DNA from: Pollutibacter soli
GTDB lineage: Bacteria > Bacteroidota > Bacteroidia > Chitinophagales > Chitinophagaceae
Reading direction: 5' to 3'
Length of the DNA stretch: 64,000 nt
Assembly (NCBI GenBank): GCA_029269725.1
Contig: JARJHS010000001.1
Coordinates: 992,001-1,056,000 of the forward strand
The position numbers and the translations under genes are program-made. Numbering within the stretch: position 1 is the stretch's first letter; every line of letters begins with the position of its first letter. Of this stretch, positions 46,022 to 55,380 are shown piece by piece. The notes beneath the pieces were generated by a model. That model did no database searches, was not told where the DNA came from, and saw only the letters and a program-made list of their open reading frames with translations.

Positions 46022-47024
46022 CAGGTTGTATTTGAAGACCTTGAATTTTAAGAACCACGGTGAACAGGTCACCGGTGTCGTGAATTTCCATCAGGTGCTG
46101 TTCAGGATAAAGCAGGGCTAACCTTTTCCTTACATTGGACAATCCAATACCTCCCTGTTCACCCAGTGTATTGGCAATTTTCTTACCAATACGATTCTGT
46201 ACAGAAAAGCTGAGTACGCTGTTTTTTACCAGCACGCTCACCTTAATATCACCAGGATTTAACTGTGCGTGGCTGTGTTTATATGCATTTTCAAGTAAAT
46301 GGATAAAAAGTAACGGCGCGATATGACAGGCTTCTGTATTTCCTTCAATTTTCATATCGACCGGATTTTGTTTGTACCGGAGTTGCTGCAGGCTCATATA
46401 ATCCTGAAGATATTCCAACTCTCTTTTCAGCGGAACTGTTGGTGCATTTGATTCATAACTCATATAACGCATAAGCGAAGCCAGCTGCATGACTGCCTCC
46501 GGAGCTGTCGGCGCCTGTTTGTAAACGAGTGTATGAATATTATTAAGTGTGTTGAACAGAAAATGTGGGTTGATCTGCGATTTAAGATAATAAAGCTCAG
46601 CTTCCACCGCCTGTTTCTCCAGCTGTTCTTTTTTGACGGTATTGATCACCAGATTTTCGGTTACCCTTGCCAGCCAGCCAAGAAATAAAAAAATGATAAC
46701 AAAAGAAACCAGGATCATCATGTAACTCTCAAATGCAGCCTCCCCATTCTCCAGCTTCCTGTAATTAAAAACCAGATAAGGAATCGGACCGGTTAATGTG
46801 ATGCCAGCTATCCTGAGAAAATAAGCAACATTTTTTTTCCTGCCCGAATATCGGGTCAGCAGGTTAAAATGATTGTAAAAAACGTACAGGCATGTTGCAA
46901 TTACACCAGCTGTAATGGTAACCCAATGTTCATTGTCATCAAATAATTGCATAGCTACCAAAAAGGTGAACAAAAACCATAGAACACTATGCACTGCAAC
47001 AAACACCTTTTTGATTCTCTTCAT
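45990..47024 (-). CDS. LytS/YehU-type sensor histidine kinase
   Basis: A 344-aa membrane kinase with four N-terminal transmembrane helices (about 8-28, 36-56, 66-86 and 102-120), a short coiled coil, and a His_kinase domain with His154 in INPHFLFNTLNNI. It ends with an HATPase_c-like domain containing LLENAYKHS (N-box) and GIGLSNVRKRL (G-box). It lacks a large extracellular sensor, so it probably senses something in or at the membrane. Overlap with the LytTR gene shows they are partners. A -7 box ends 4 nt before the start codon. Confidence 0.92.
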   Translation of the reverse strand: MKRIKKVFVAVHSVLWFLFTFLVAMQLFDDNEHWVTITAGVIATCLYVFYNHFNLLTRYSGRKKNVAYFLRIAGITLTGPIPYLVFNYRKLENGEAAFESYMMILVSFVIIFLFLGWLARVTENLVINTVKKEQLEKQAVEAELYYLKSQINPHFLFNTLNNIHTLVYKQAPTAPEAVMQLASLMRYMSYESNAPTVPLKRELEYLQDYMSLQQLRYKQNPVDMKIEGNTEACHIAPLLFIHLLENAYKHSHAQLNPGDIKVSVLVKNSVLSFSVQNRIGKKIANTLGEQGGIGLSNVRKRLALLYPEQHLMEIHDTGDLFTVVLKIQGLQIQPDERKAHLFYH

Positions 47025-47028
47025 AGAG

Positions 47029-47036
47029 CAAAGTTA
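47029..47036 (-). promoter_or_regulatory. TAnnTTTG box directly before the sensor kinase gene
   Basis: TAACTTTG on the minus strand (47036 to 47029) is separated from the ATG (47024) by only CTCT. If used, the transcript would be leaderless or nearly so. I see no convincing -33 TTTG upstream, which lowers confidence. Confidence 0.35.
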
Positions 47037-47278
47037 TTTTTTTCAGTCTTCTTCTGACCGGCAGATCGACAGGCACCCGCTATCGATCTATGAAAGGTAC
47101 AAAATGAACTGCCAGTACAAAGACAGAAGAAATCAGGCGCTTCGCCGATTACTTTACCATTCCGGCATATCGCCTTTTTAAGTTCCAACCGTTGACAATT
47201 GTTTTGTAATTCAATTAAGAAAACATGGAAACGTGTTCGAATCTTTTTCTTACACATAACTGATTCAAATTAAAAAAG

Positions 47279-48208
47279 ATGGTGCATCATCCAATAGGCC
47301 TGGTCATTCGAAACGTCTCGAAAAAATATGCCAACGGTGTGCAGGCGTTACAAAATATTTCATTAAACATTCCACCCGGAATGTATGGACTGCTTGGGCC
47401 CAACGGCGCTGGTAAATCAACACTCATGCGAACACTGGCTACGTTGCAGGAACCTGATGAAGGCCAGATTTTTTTAGGTGACATAGATGTCGTGAAACAA
47501 AAGGATCCCGTACGGCGGACACTCGGATACTTACCACAGGAATTCGGAGTTTATCCGCGGTCCACAGCAGAAGAACTGCTGGATTACTTTGCAATCCTCA
47601 AAGGAATCACCAATCGTGCCGAACGAAAGGAAGTAACAGCCGCCTTACTTCTGCAGACCAATCTCTGGGACAAAAGGAAACAACGTTTAGGCGGCTTCTC
47701 TGGAGGAATGCGCCAACGCTTTGGTGTTGCAGTGGCATTGTTAGGCAATCCGGGACTACTGATTGTAGATGAACCAACAGCAGGTCTCGACCCTGGAGAG
47801 CGTCTGCGATTTCTTAACCTGCTGAGTGAAGTTGGTGAAACCAGTGTAGTGATTCTTTCTACTCATATCGTCGCAGATGTAGCGGAAATATGCTCGAACA
47901 TGGCCATCATCAGCAAAGGAGAAATCCTGCTGGAAGGCAAACCTGCAGATGCAGTAAATATGTTACAGGGACGAATATGGCAAAAGCTGACAGATAAAGA
48001 TTCTCTTCCTGTGCTTGAACAGGAATACCCGGTGGTTTCTTCCAGATTGCTGGGTGGAAAAGGGAAGGTAAATGTTTACAGCCTCAGCAGGCCTGGAAGT
48101 GGTTTTGAAGTTGTGCAACCTGACCTGGAAGATGTTTATTTCAGTACACTAAAGGGATTTTATGACATGGACATTTACCATCAGAAAACAAAGCAGATCG
48201 TGCCATGA
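47279..48208 (+). CDS. ABC transporter ATP-binding protein
   Basis: A 309-aa ATPase of the ABC-2 export type. Walker A is GPNGAGKST (40-48), the Q-loop is in GYLPQEFGVYPR, the signature is FSGGMRQRFGVA, Walker B is LLIVDEPTAGLDP, and the H-loop is LSTHIV. The C-terminal 80 residues are the variable tail seen in ABC-2 ATPases. Its stop overlaps the start of the permease/peptidase fusion in an ATGA, so both are made together and should form one complex. It is divergent from the LytS/LytTR pair with 254 bp between, so that space holds both promoters. Confidence 0.94.
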   Translation: MVHHPIGLVIRNVSKKYANGVQALQNISLNIPPGMYGLLGPNGAGKSTLMRTLATLQEPDEGQIFLGDIDVVKQKDPVRRTLGYLPQEFGVYPRSTAEELLDYFAILKGITNRAERKEVTAALLLQTNLWDKRKQRLGGFSGGMRQRFGVAVALLGNPGLLIVDEPTAGLDPGERLRFLNLLSEVGETSVVILSTHIVADVAEICSNMAIISKGEILLEGKPADAVNMLQGRIWQKLTDKDSLPVLEQEYPVVSSRLLGGKGKVNVYSLSRPGSGFEVVQPDLEDVYFSTLKGFYDMDIYHQKTKQIVP

Positions 48209-51200
48209 TATTAAAAAGAATTTTTGCAATGGAATTCAATTACCAGGTGCGACGCAAATCTACCTGGATCTATTTCTCGACGGTGTTTGCATTCGCATAC
48301 CTGTGGGTTATGGGAAATTATATTTATGACGCAAGGGAAGGATATTTTTTATTGAATTCCCCGTTGGTTATTGCTTCAGTTGCCGTTTTATGCTGTGTGA
48401 TGTGGTTGCTGATCGGTGCATCAGTCGCTGGCGATGCATCAGCCCGGGACCTGGCCACACGCATGTATCCACTTACCTGGACATTACCTACTGCAAAAAC
48501 CGCTTACCTGGGAGGACGTTTTCTTGCTGCTTTCGCTCTCAATGTGATCATACTTCTCGCTATCCCGGCGGGCTTATTTGCCGCTATGGAATTGTCCGGA
48601 GCAGAAAAAGAAATTCTGGGGCCTCTGCGCACCGATGCTTACCTGGCGTGTTTTTTTTATATCATATTACCCAATATATTTTTTGCTACGGCTATACAAT
48701 TCACAGTGGCAACTCTTACACGTCGTGCAGCAGGAGGTTACCTGGGCGGTATGATACTTTTTACAGCGGGTTTTATTATAGCACAAGCAATGCCGGATTC
48801 GGGAAAATGGGGAGAACTCATTGATCCAATGTGTTTCACCACTGTAATGAGTTATACGAGCAGCTGGAGCCCGCTTGAAAAAAACTCGCGACTTATACTC
48901 GATGGGGAGACCTTCCTGGTAAACCGACTGCTATGGTTCGTCATTTCAATCAGCGCCCTGGCTTTTACCTGTTACCGCTTTCGGTTCCGGACAAACGAAA
49001 ATATTCAAAAAGAAAAAACAACCAGACATCCGCACCCTGGTTCAAGACTTCTTGAACGACTAAATCCTGGACTATGGGTAACGATGCCGGAGATCAGGGG
49101 AAATTTTGGTTTTGTGAGTCAGCTGCGACAGTTGCTCACGATCACCAGTAAAGCTTTTTTGCAGATCGCAAAAAATAAAGCAGGAATTCCCTTGTTGGTA
49201 ATCATGGCGCTGATCATCTGGGCCGTGTTGCCCGCAAACCTTGAAGCGAGAAATGTGCCTTTGACACATAGAACCGATGTGATACTGAATTATCTGACGG
49301 CGCCAGTGATTCAACCGGAAAGCTTCTGGATCATCATCGTAATGTTGACGATTTACTATGCAGGAGAATTGATTTGGCAGGAGCGTGAAGCAGGTCTGAA
49401 TGAAATCGCCAATACCGCGCCGGTCAGGGAATGGCAGCTCTTTGTGGGTCGGTTCCTGGCTGTGAGTTTAGTATTGATGATCTGGATGACCTTGTTAATG
49501 ATCGCAGGAATACTAACGCAGATCACCAGTCGGGATACCAACATAGAATTGTTATTATATTTTAAAATATTGTTCGGAATGCAATTGCCGGATTGCCTGC
49601 TTTTCGCACTCCTCGCATTATTCCTGCAGGTATTAATAAATCACAAATACCTCGCCTATTTAGTGTCACTGCTGGCTTATGTCTCCATAGCTACTGCCGC
49701 AAGCCTTGGAATTGAACACAAGCTTCTTATATTTTCAGCGAGCCCGCGATGGACCTACACGGACATGGCCGGTTTCGGTTCAAGCGTGAAGCCATGGCTC
49801 TGGTTTAAAATCTACTGGATATCGTGGTCATTGCTTTTGGGAGTTCTTGTTCAGTTATTCTGGATGCGTGGAAATGAAAAAAAAATTATTACAAGAATTC
49901 GGCTGGCCCGGGGCCGTATCACGCGCTCAAAAGCGCTGTTTACTTTATCAGTGGTTTGCTGTTTAGTTCTGACCGGAAGCTTCATTTTTTATAACACAAA
50001 TGTAGTCAATGAATACAGAACCGCTTTTGATCTCAGTGAGCAGCGTGCTGATTATGAAAAACTTTACCGGAAGTACATAGACGCTGCTAGCCCCATGCTG
50101 AAAGAGGTAAAGTTACAGGTTGAGATATACCCGAAGCAAAACGAAGTAACGATAACGGGTGAATATGTTCTCCTCAACAAAACATCGGAAAGCATAGACT
50201 CGATCCATATCGCTACCGCAGATGGTGTGGAAACGCATCTAAAGAATTTTGACCAGCCTTCGGCAGAACTGCTACGCGATACAATTCACGGTCACCACAT
50301 ATACAGATTGGCTGACATGTTGCGACCAGGCGATTCTGTTCGCCTCTTTTTTGACGTAAATTATAAATCACGCGGCTTTTCAAATAATGGCGCAGATGCA
50401 CATATTCTGGATAATGGCAGCAGCTTTTCAAATATTAAATGGCTCCCCGCAATTGGCTACCAGCCTTACCGGGAATTGGATGACGCTGGTTCGCGTAAAA
50501 AATTTGGCCTGGAGGCACGTGCCGCTTCACCGTCACTCTACGATATAGAAGCGCGTAAGTATGCACCGTTCCCCGAACAGATCAGGTTTGAAGCAACCAT
50601 AGGAACTGATGCGGATCAGCAGGTGGTAGCACCCGGAACCTTGCGTAGGGTTTGGATAAAAAATGGTCGCCGATATTTTCATTACATGACTGATGCTCCC
50701 ATCAGAAATGAGTATTCATTTTTCTCAGCAAATTATGCGCTTGCAGAAGGAAAATGTGAAAACAGATCGGAACCGGCAAAAGGCGTTTCGATCCTGATCT
50801 ACTATCCTCCGGGGCTAACCGAAAATCCTACACGTATGATCCGGAGTGTGCAGGCTTCCCTGGATTATTACACCTCCCATTTTGGCCCCTACCCTCATCA
50901 ACAGCTCCGGTTTATAGCTCATCCGGGAAATTCATTTGGAAACCATGCAGCACCAATCAATATCACAACAGAAGAAGGATTCTTTCTCATGAAACCAGCA
51001 GCTGACCCACGAGGTTTTGACCTCGTCAGTGCTGTAGTCGCACACGAGGTGGCGCACCAATGGTGGGGAAATATGATCAAGGCAGCAAGTGTTGAAGGAG
51101 CCGGTCTGATTACGGAAAGCCTGGCATGGTATTCCGCCATGTGTGTTTTTGAAGAAAAATATGGTGCTGACGCTCTCCGTCAATTACTGGATTTTATGAG

Positions 51201-51816
51201 GGAAGAGAATGAAAACCCACGTACACGCGCTGCGTTGCCGCTGCTGCAGGCAAATGACTGGTACCAGAACTATCGCAAAGGTCCTCTTGCGTTATATACG
51301 CTCAGACAGTACATCGGCAGAGATAACATGGATAAGGCTTTAAGGAATTTTCTTGCAAAGTACCCTGCCGGAACAATACCTTTTCCAACTTCACTTGACC
51401 TTTACCGTGAGTTTAAGGAAGTAACTGCAGACTCTCTCCAACCTTTGCTGTACGATTTGTTTGAGGCGAATACTTTTTGGGAGCTTAAGACGGACGATGC
51501 TGCCGCCAAAAGAATCAGTGACAGTCTATGGCAGGTGACGATTCAATTGCACACGAAAAAGCTGGTTATAGATAGTATCGGTAATGAAAAAATATCACCT
51601 ATGAAGGACTGGGTCGAGATCGGAATTTTTTCCGGCAGTGTGGGAAATACAAAAGGCAAACAAATATATCTGCAGAAACACCTGGTTAAATCGGGTTCGC
51701 AAACCATCCAGGTGACCGTTCCTGAAGAGCCATTTGCAGTAGATGTTGATCCACGCCATTTGTTCATAGATTGGAAGTTGCAGGATAATTACAGGAAAGT
51801 GGAATTGAAAGAATGA
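48205..51816 (+). CDS. ABC-2 permease fused to M1-family metallopeptidase
   Basis: A 1203-aa fusion. The first 600 residues form two ABC-2 permease sets of about six helices each (about 20-260 and 320-600). Residues about 620-1200 are an extracytoplasmic M1 aminopeptidase-like module: a beta-domain, then the zinc site His947-Glu948-x-x-His951 (HEVAHQWWGN) and Glu971 in LITESLAWYS. The spacing is HExxH-x19-E, one residue longer than in classic M1 enzymes. No GAMEN-type exopeptidase motif is present; that position reads FGNHAAPINITTEEGF. I recall this fusion type in several Bacteroidota, coupled to an ABC ATPase as here. It may export a substrate and process it on the outer face. Confidence 0.92.
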   Translation: MILKRIFAMEFNYQVRRKSTWIYFSTVFAFAYLWVMGNYIYDAREGYFLLNSPLVIASVAVLCCVMWLLIGASVAGDASARDLATRMYPLTWTLPTAKTAYLGGRFLAAFALNVIILLAIPAGLFAAMELSGAEKEILGPLRTDAYLACFFYIILPNIFFATAIQFTVATLTRRAAGGYLGGMILFTAGFIIAQAMPDSGKWGELIDPMCFTTVMSYTSSWSPLEKNSRLILDGETFLVNRLLWFVISISALAFTCYRFRFRTNENIQKEKTTRHPHPGSRLLERLNPGLWVTMPEIRGNFGFVSQLRQLLTITSKAFLQIAKNKAGIPLLVIMALIIWAVLPANLEARNVPLTHRTDVILNYLTAPVIQPESFWIIIVMLTIYYAGELIWQEREAGLNEIANTAPVREWQLFVGRFLAVSLVLMIWMTLLMIAGILTQITSRDTNIELLLYFKILFGMQLPDCLLFALLALFLQVLINHKYLAYLVSLLAYVSIATAASLGIEHKLLIFSASPRWTYTDMAGFGSSVKPWLWFKIYWISWSLLLGVLVQLFWMRGNEKKIITRIRLARGRITRSKALFTLSVVCCLVLTGSFIFYNTNVVNEYRTAFDLSEQRADYEKLYRKYIDAASPMLKEVKLQVEIYPKQNEVTITGEYVLLNKTSESIDSIHIATADGVETHLKNFDQPSAELLRDTIHGHHIYRLADMLRPGDSVRLFFDVNYKSRGFSNNGADAHILDNGSSFSNIKWLPAIGYQPYRELDDAGSRKKFGLEARAASPSLYDIEARKYAPFPEQIRFEATIGTDADQQVVAPGTLRRVWIKNGRRYFHYMTDAPIRNEYSFFSANYALAEGKCENRSEPAKGVSILIYYPPGLTENPTRMIRSVQASLDYYTSHFGPYPHQQLRFIAHPGNSFGNHAAPINITTEEGFFLMKPAADPRGFDLVSAVVAHEVAHQWWGNMIKAASVEGAGLITESLAWYSAMCVFEEKYGADALRQLLDFMREENENPRTRAALPLLQANDWYQNYRKGPLALYTLRQYIGRDNMDKALRNFLAKYPAGTIPFPTSLDLYREFKEVTADSLQPLLYDLFEANTFWELKTDDAAAKRISDSLWQVTIQLHTKKLVIDSIGNEKISPMKDWVEIGIFSGSVGNTKGKQIYLQKHLVKSGSQTIQVTVPEEPFAVDVDPRHLFIDWKLQDNYRKVELKE

Positions 51817-51863
51817 GTTAAACGTTTCCTGCTATGCTAGAGTTTGCTGGTGTAGGATTTTTT

Positions 51864-52029
51864 GAACCACATAGGCCACGAAGGCACATCAGGTCAACCT
51901 CTATATGCAGGAATGAGCAAAACTAAATGGCGGGTTTTTCTGGTGGTGAGTTTTTTTGAACCACATAGGACATGGAGGCACATAAGCTGTTCTATGTGTC
52001 TATGTGACCTATGTTAACTCATGTGGTTC
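51864..52029. repeat. GAACCACATAG-family hairpins: left arm plus complete copy
   Basis: A left arm (GAACCACATAGGCCACGAAG then GCACA) starts at 51864. A complete unit at 51958-52029 runs from GAACCACATAGGACATGGAG to CCTATGTTAACTCATGTGGTTC. It lies about 50 bp after the stop of the ABC/peptidase gene and could form its transcript end. Confidence 0.85.
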
Positions 52030-52240
52030 AGATTTTTCCCTCAAAAATCACTTGCTTATTGTATTCGTCAATAATTCAAATCCCTTTCTTTGCAAATATT
52101 TCTTCACTGCAACAATCAAATATATTTCCGGTCTTGCCACCCTCCTGCCTTTTACTTATATGGACAAGATCTATCGCCTGAAAAAGAATCGATCTCCAAA
52201 AAAGCAAAAACAGAATCGCAATCGTTAAATACCTTGCCAT

Positions 52241-52750
52241 ATGATTTTAAGAAAAGCAGATATAGCGGAACGGAGTATCATCTGGAACATTCTTCAGCAG
52301 GCCATTGAACAACGAAGGCTGGATGGCAGCGAGCAATGGCAACAGGGTTATCCCAATGAACAGACAGTTGACGATGATATTGCAAATGGTCATGGGTATG
52401 TGCTGATTTACGAAAATTCAATCATCGCCTATGCGGCAATCATTTTCGGAATTGAACAGGCGTATGAAGAGATCGAAGGAAAATGGCTAAGTAACCAGGA
52501 TTATGTTGTGATACATCGTGTGGCCGTTTCGGATTCTTTGAAAGGGAAGGGAATTGCTACCCTCCTGTTTAAAAAGATTGAAGAACTCAGCATCGAACAC
52601 GGTGTCTACAGTATAAAAGTGGATACTAATTTTGATAATGTACCGATGTTGAAAATCATGGATAAGCTGGGATATACTTATTGTGGTGAGGTGTTTTTTC
52701 ATGGCGCACCGAGGAAGGCATACGAGAAAATACTGGACGGCAGACAGTAA
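52241..52750 (+). CDS. GNAT-family N-acetyltransferase
   Basis: A 169-aa acetyltransferase fold. The N-terminal strand-helix includes ILRKADIAERSIIWNILQQA. The acetyl-CoA-binding motif A is HRVAVSDSLKGKGIATLLFK (KGKGIA pyrophosphate loop), and motif B is in YSIKVDTNFDNVPMLKIMDK followed by GYTYCGEVFF. This pattern is typical of small stand-alone GNAT proteins that acetylate an amine on a small molecule or protein; substrate unknown. It appears monocistronic, between two hairpin repeats, with GTTAAATACCTTGCC just upstream that is close to, but not, a -7 box. Confidence 0.88.
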   Translation: MILRKADIAERSIIWNILQQAIEQRRLDGSEQWQQGYPNEQTVDDDIANGHGYVLIYENSIIAYAAIIFGIEQAYEEIEGKWLSNQDYVVIHRVAVSDSLKGKGIATLLFKKIEELSIEHGVYSIKVDTNFDNVPMLKIMDKLGYTYCGEVFFHGAPRKAYEKILDGRQ

Positions 52751-52811
52751 TCCGCAGACGTTTTTAGAATACAGTTGTGAGATATCTTCTAAAATACGTT
52801 TAAGCCATTTT

Positions 52812-52892
52812 GAACCACATAGATCATAAAGGCACAGTAGGCACATAGGGCTTTTCTATGTGCCTATGATTTCTTGGTGAACTATGTGGTTC
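52812..52892. repeat. GAACCACATAG-family hairpin
   Basis: A complete copy from GAACCACATAGATCATAAAG to GAACTATGTGGTTC, located 62 bp after the GNAT stop and in the gap before the convergent lipoprotein gene. The arms are perfectly complementary over the first 11 bp. Confidence 0.87.
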
Positions 52893-53021
52893 AGATTCTC
52901 CCGGTCGGAGGCCGTTTCATTGCCAATCCAATAACCTATCACCTGTAACTCCAAAAAGAAAACCGCGCAGTATCGTTTGAAAATTCCGCGGCAAAAATCA
53001 ATTTAAAAATTTACAATTCAA

Positions 53022-53588
53022 TTATTGCCCGGGTGGTGGCGGTGGTAGCATTCCCTTTCGTTGAGCCTGGAACATCATTGTCACCTTGCCGTCTTTATTG
53101 AAACCCCATGTTTCCTGCAGACTTACCGTATCTGTTTTGCCCTTGTCGTCTGTGCGGAAATCAACTCCCCAGATCGACACCCAATGTTCATTTTTATCTG
53201 TGCTTTTCACTCCCATCACCGCTTCCACTTTTGTTTCAACTTTTTTGATGGAGTTTCGGTATTGCTGCATTTCCTTTATCAGCTTGTCCTTCGCTCCCAT
53301 TGCCATTGATCCGTCTGCAAAGAAAAATGAAACTGTATCAGCAAAATGCGGACTGCTTTTGGAGAGATCCCCATCTACAAATTCCCGCCATAGTGCAAGA
53401 ACAGTTTCTACATTCGCAGCAGAATCCATTTCAAAGGACGCAGAATAATCAATATTGAAACCATGCAGATTTGCAGGAGTGCTGGATTTAACTTCAGCGG
53501 CCGGAACTGCTTTTTCTTCCGGAGCTGTATTACTATTGTTACAGGAGAGAATTGCAATTACAAGAATTGCCGAAAGGATTTTTTTCAT
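53022..53588 (-). CDS. Small lipoprotein with SnoaL/NTF2-like domain
   Basis: A 188-aa lipoprotein (MKKILSAILVIAILSC, Cys16), an Asn/Ala/Pro-rich linker, and a cone-shaped NTF2-like domain (about 55-180). The latter shows ETVLALWREFVDGDL, HFADTVSFFFADGS and the closing strands WVSIWGVDFRTDDKG and QETWGFNKDGKVTMMFQAQ. The C-terminus is a polyproline tail (MLPPPPPGQ). NTF2-like lipoproteins bind small ligands, but no activity can be assigned. It is divergent from the Crp/Fnr gene, with 225 bp between; no strong promoter box is seen on this strand. Confidence 0.82.
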   Translation of the reverse strand: MKKILSAILVIAILSCNNSNTAPEEKAVPAAEVKSSTPANLHGFNIDYSASFEMDSAANVETVLALWREFVDGDLSKSSPHFADTVSFFFADGSMAMGAKDKLIKEMQQYRNSIKKVETKVEAVMGVKSTDKNEHWVSIWGVDFRTDDKGKTDTVSLQETWGFNKDGKVTMMFQAQRKGMLPPPPPGQ

Positions 53589-53780
53589 AACGTAAATGTT
53601 AGGTTTAGAAGAATTGGTTTGGCAGGAACACCGGTTATCCCTGGATAGCCAGCCTATAAAAGGTAGAATTATTTTTGGATTCAGAAGGAAATTTTGCCAT
53701 ACAGTCTATCTTAGGAACCAGCATGGAATATCCAATACGTTTATTCTCCGGGTAAGCCTTTAACTCATTTTACGATTTTA

Positions 53781-53809
53781 TTGCCCGGTACTGATTTATT
53801 TTAAATTTG
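53781..53809 (+). promoter_or_regulatory. Promoter of the Crp/Fnr regulator gene
   Basis: TTG at 53781-53783 and TAAATTTG at 53802-53809, 18 nt apart, match the Bacteroidota -33/-7 pattern. The -7 box ends 4 nt before the ATG at 53814, so transcription would start on or next to the start codon. This is the best-formed promoter in the window. Confidence 0.6.
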
Positions 53810-53813
53810 ATGT

Positions 53814-54437
53814 ATGGAAGAGTTGCAGGCGATATCCGAGTTCCGCACATCTCCCGAACTGGTTGAAAAATTATATCAGCACGGAGAAGTAAAAAGCTAT
53901 AAAGCAGGAAGCATCATCCTCAATGAAAATGCGCATATACGCGCCATACCCATTGTAATGAGTGGTACATTGAAGGTCATAAGAACAGATGAAGATGGTA
54001 AAGAGATTCTGCTTTATTATATCAAAGCCGGTGAAAGCTGTATCATGTCATTCCTTGGCGGACTGCACAATGATACCAGCAAAGTAAAAGCTGAAGTGGA
54101 GGAAGATGCCGAAATCCTCTTTTTGCCCGTGGATAAAGTTTCTCTTTTTATAAAAGAATACCCGGAATGGTTGGATTATATTTTTCGTCTATACCATAAA
54201 CGTTTCGAAGAGCTGCTCGAAATGGTGAATGCCATAGCATTTAAAAAAGTGGATGAGCGATTGCTTAATCTCCTCAGAAAAAAATCCGAACTGACGCATT
54301 CAAGAACCATTCCGATCACTCACGAGCAGCTTGCCAATGAGCTGGGAACGGCCCGGGTGGTGGTATCCCGCCTTTTAAAACAACTCGAAGAAAACCACCT
54401 TGTTCAATTGGGAAGAAACAATATTACGCTTCTGTAA
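53814..54437 (+). CDS. Crp/Fnr-family transcriptional regulator of the sulfur operon
   Basis: A 207-aa regulator with a cyclic-nucleotide-binding-like beta-roll (about 10-125), a dimerisation helix (about 120-150, LDYIFRLYHKRFEELLEMV) and a C-terminal winged helix-turn-helix with TIPITHEQLANELGTARVVVSRLLKQLEE. It has single Cys residues only, with no FNR-type Fe-S cluster motif near the N-terminus. It is the first gene of a run of sulfur-metabolism genes in the same direction, so it probably responds to reduced sulfur or oxidative stress and controls that run (inference). The next gene starts 56 bp after its stop. The ATG at 53810 is out of frame with the protein. Confidence 0.92.
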   Translation: MEELQAISEFRTSPELVEKLYQHGEVKSYKAGSIILNENAHIRAIPIVMSGTLKVIRTDEDGKEILLYYIKAGESCIMSFLGGLHNDTSKVKAEVEEDAEILFLPVDKVSLFIKEYPEWLDYIFRLYHKRFEELLEMVNAIAFKKVDERLLNLLRKKSELTHSRTIPITHEQLANELGTARVVVSRLLKQLEENHLVQLGRNNITLL

Positions 54438-54493
54438 CCTAAGTTACCGTCTGCGGATATTAGTTGATGCAATTTGCTGCATCAATTATGTCT

Positions 54494-55291
54494 ATGGAAT
54501 TAGCAGGGTATCTGGCTTCAATACTCATCGGTATTTCCCTGGGGCTGATCGGCGGCGGGGGAAGTATCCTCACCGTTCCGGTTCTTGTTTATCTTTTTCA
54601 TATTGATGCGGGACTGGCTACCACAAATTCACTCTTCATTGTGGGAGCGACCAGTGTAGTTGGTTCACTCTCCTACTTCAGAAAGGGCCTGGTACATATT
54701 CCAACAGCAATTGTATTCGGTTTGCCATCAGTTGCGGCCGTATTCCTCACCAGGGCATTTGTACTCCCTGCAATACCGGAACATGTTTTCAGTATTGGCG
54801 ATATTATGGTCACCAAAAACATGCTGCTGCTGCTACTTTTTGCTTTGCTTATGATCGGGGCGTCTTACAGCATGATTAAAACGGATCATCACTCGATACA
54901 AATGGCACATCCGATTCATAAAATAAGTTTTCTGCCTGTTCTGTTACAGGGATTGTTTACAGGTCTGATTACCGGGCTCGTTGGAGCAGGTGGCGGATTT
55001 CTCGTAATACCTGCACTGGTTCACTGGTTAAAACTGCCGATGAAGACAGCGGTGGGCACATCCTTGTTCATCATTGCAGTCAATTCACTTGCCGGCTTTT
55101 TCTTCTCAGTAAAACATGCTGAGATTCATTGGCATTTCCTGCTGATCGTTGCTTCTATTGCCATCGTTGGTATTCTTATAGGCAGTTATTTTTCAACAAA
55201 GATCCAGGCGCAGAAACTCAAACCGGTATTTGGCTGGTTTGTGCTGGTGATGGGTTTGTATATCATTATCAGGGAAACGATTGTAAAATAA
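54494..55291 (+). CDS. TauE/SafE-family sulfite or sulfur-compound exporter
   Basis: A 265-aa membrane protein with about eight helices in two repeats, each with a Gly-rich signature: ISLGLIGGGGSILTVP near residue 14 and GLITGLVGAGGGFLVIPAL near 170. These mark the TauE/SafE family (anion exporters for sulfite, sulfoacetate or thiosulfate-type compounds). Start choices lie at 54467, 54488 and 54494; the last gives the usual MELAGYLASILIG N-terminus. It lies between the Crp regulator and the persulfide dioxygenase gene, which fits export of sulfite formed by persulfide oxidation. Confidence 0.9.
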   Translation: MELAGYLASILIGISLGLIGGGGSILTVPVLVYLFHIDAGLATTNSLFIVGATSVVGSLSYFRKGLVHIPTAIVFGLPSVAAVFLTRAFVLPAIPEHVFSIGDIMVTKNMLLLLLFALLMIGASYSMIKTDHHSIQMAHPIHKISFLPVLLQGLFTGLITGLVGAGGGFLVIPALVHWLKLPMKTAVGTSLFIIAVNSLAGFFFSVKHAEIHWHFLLIVASIAIVGILIGSYFSTKIQAQKLKPVFGWFVLVMGLYIIIRETIVK

Positions 55292-55380
55292 ATTCGGTTG
55301 TGTAACAAAAGTAGCCGTACACGAAAAAATCAAATCGCAATTTTGTTTTAACCATTTAGAAATCTTTATAAATACAAATA

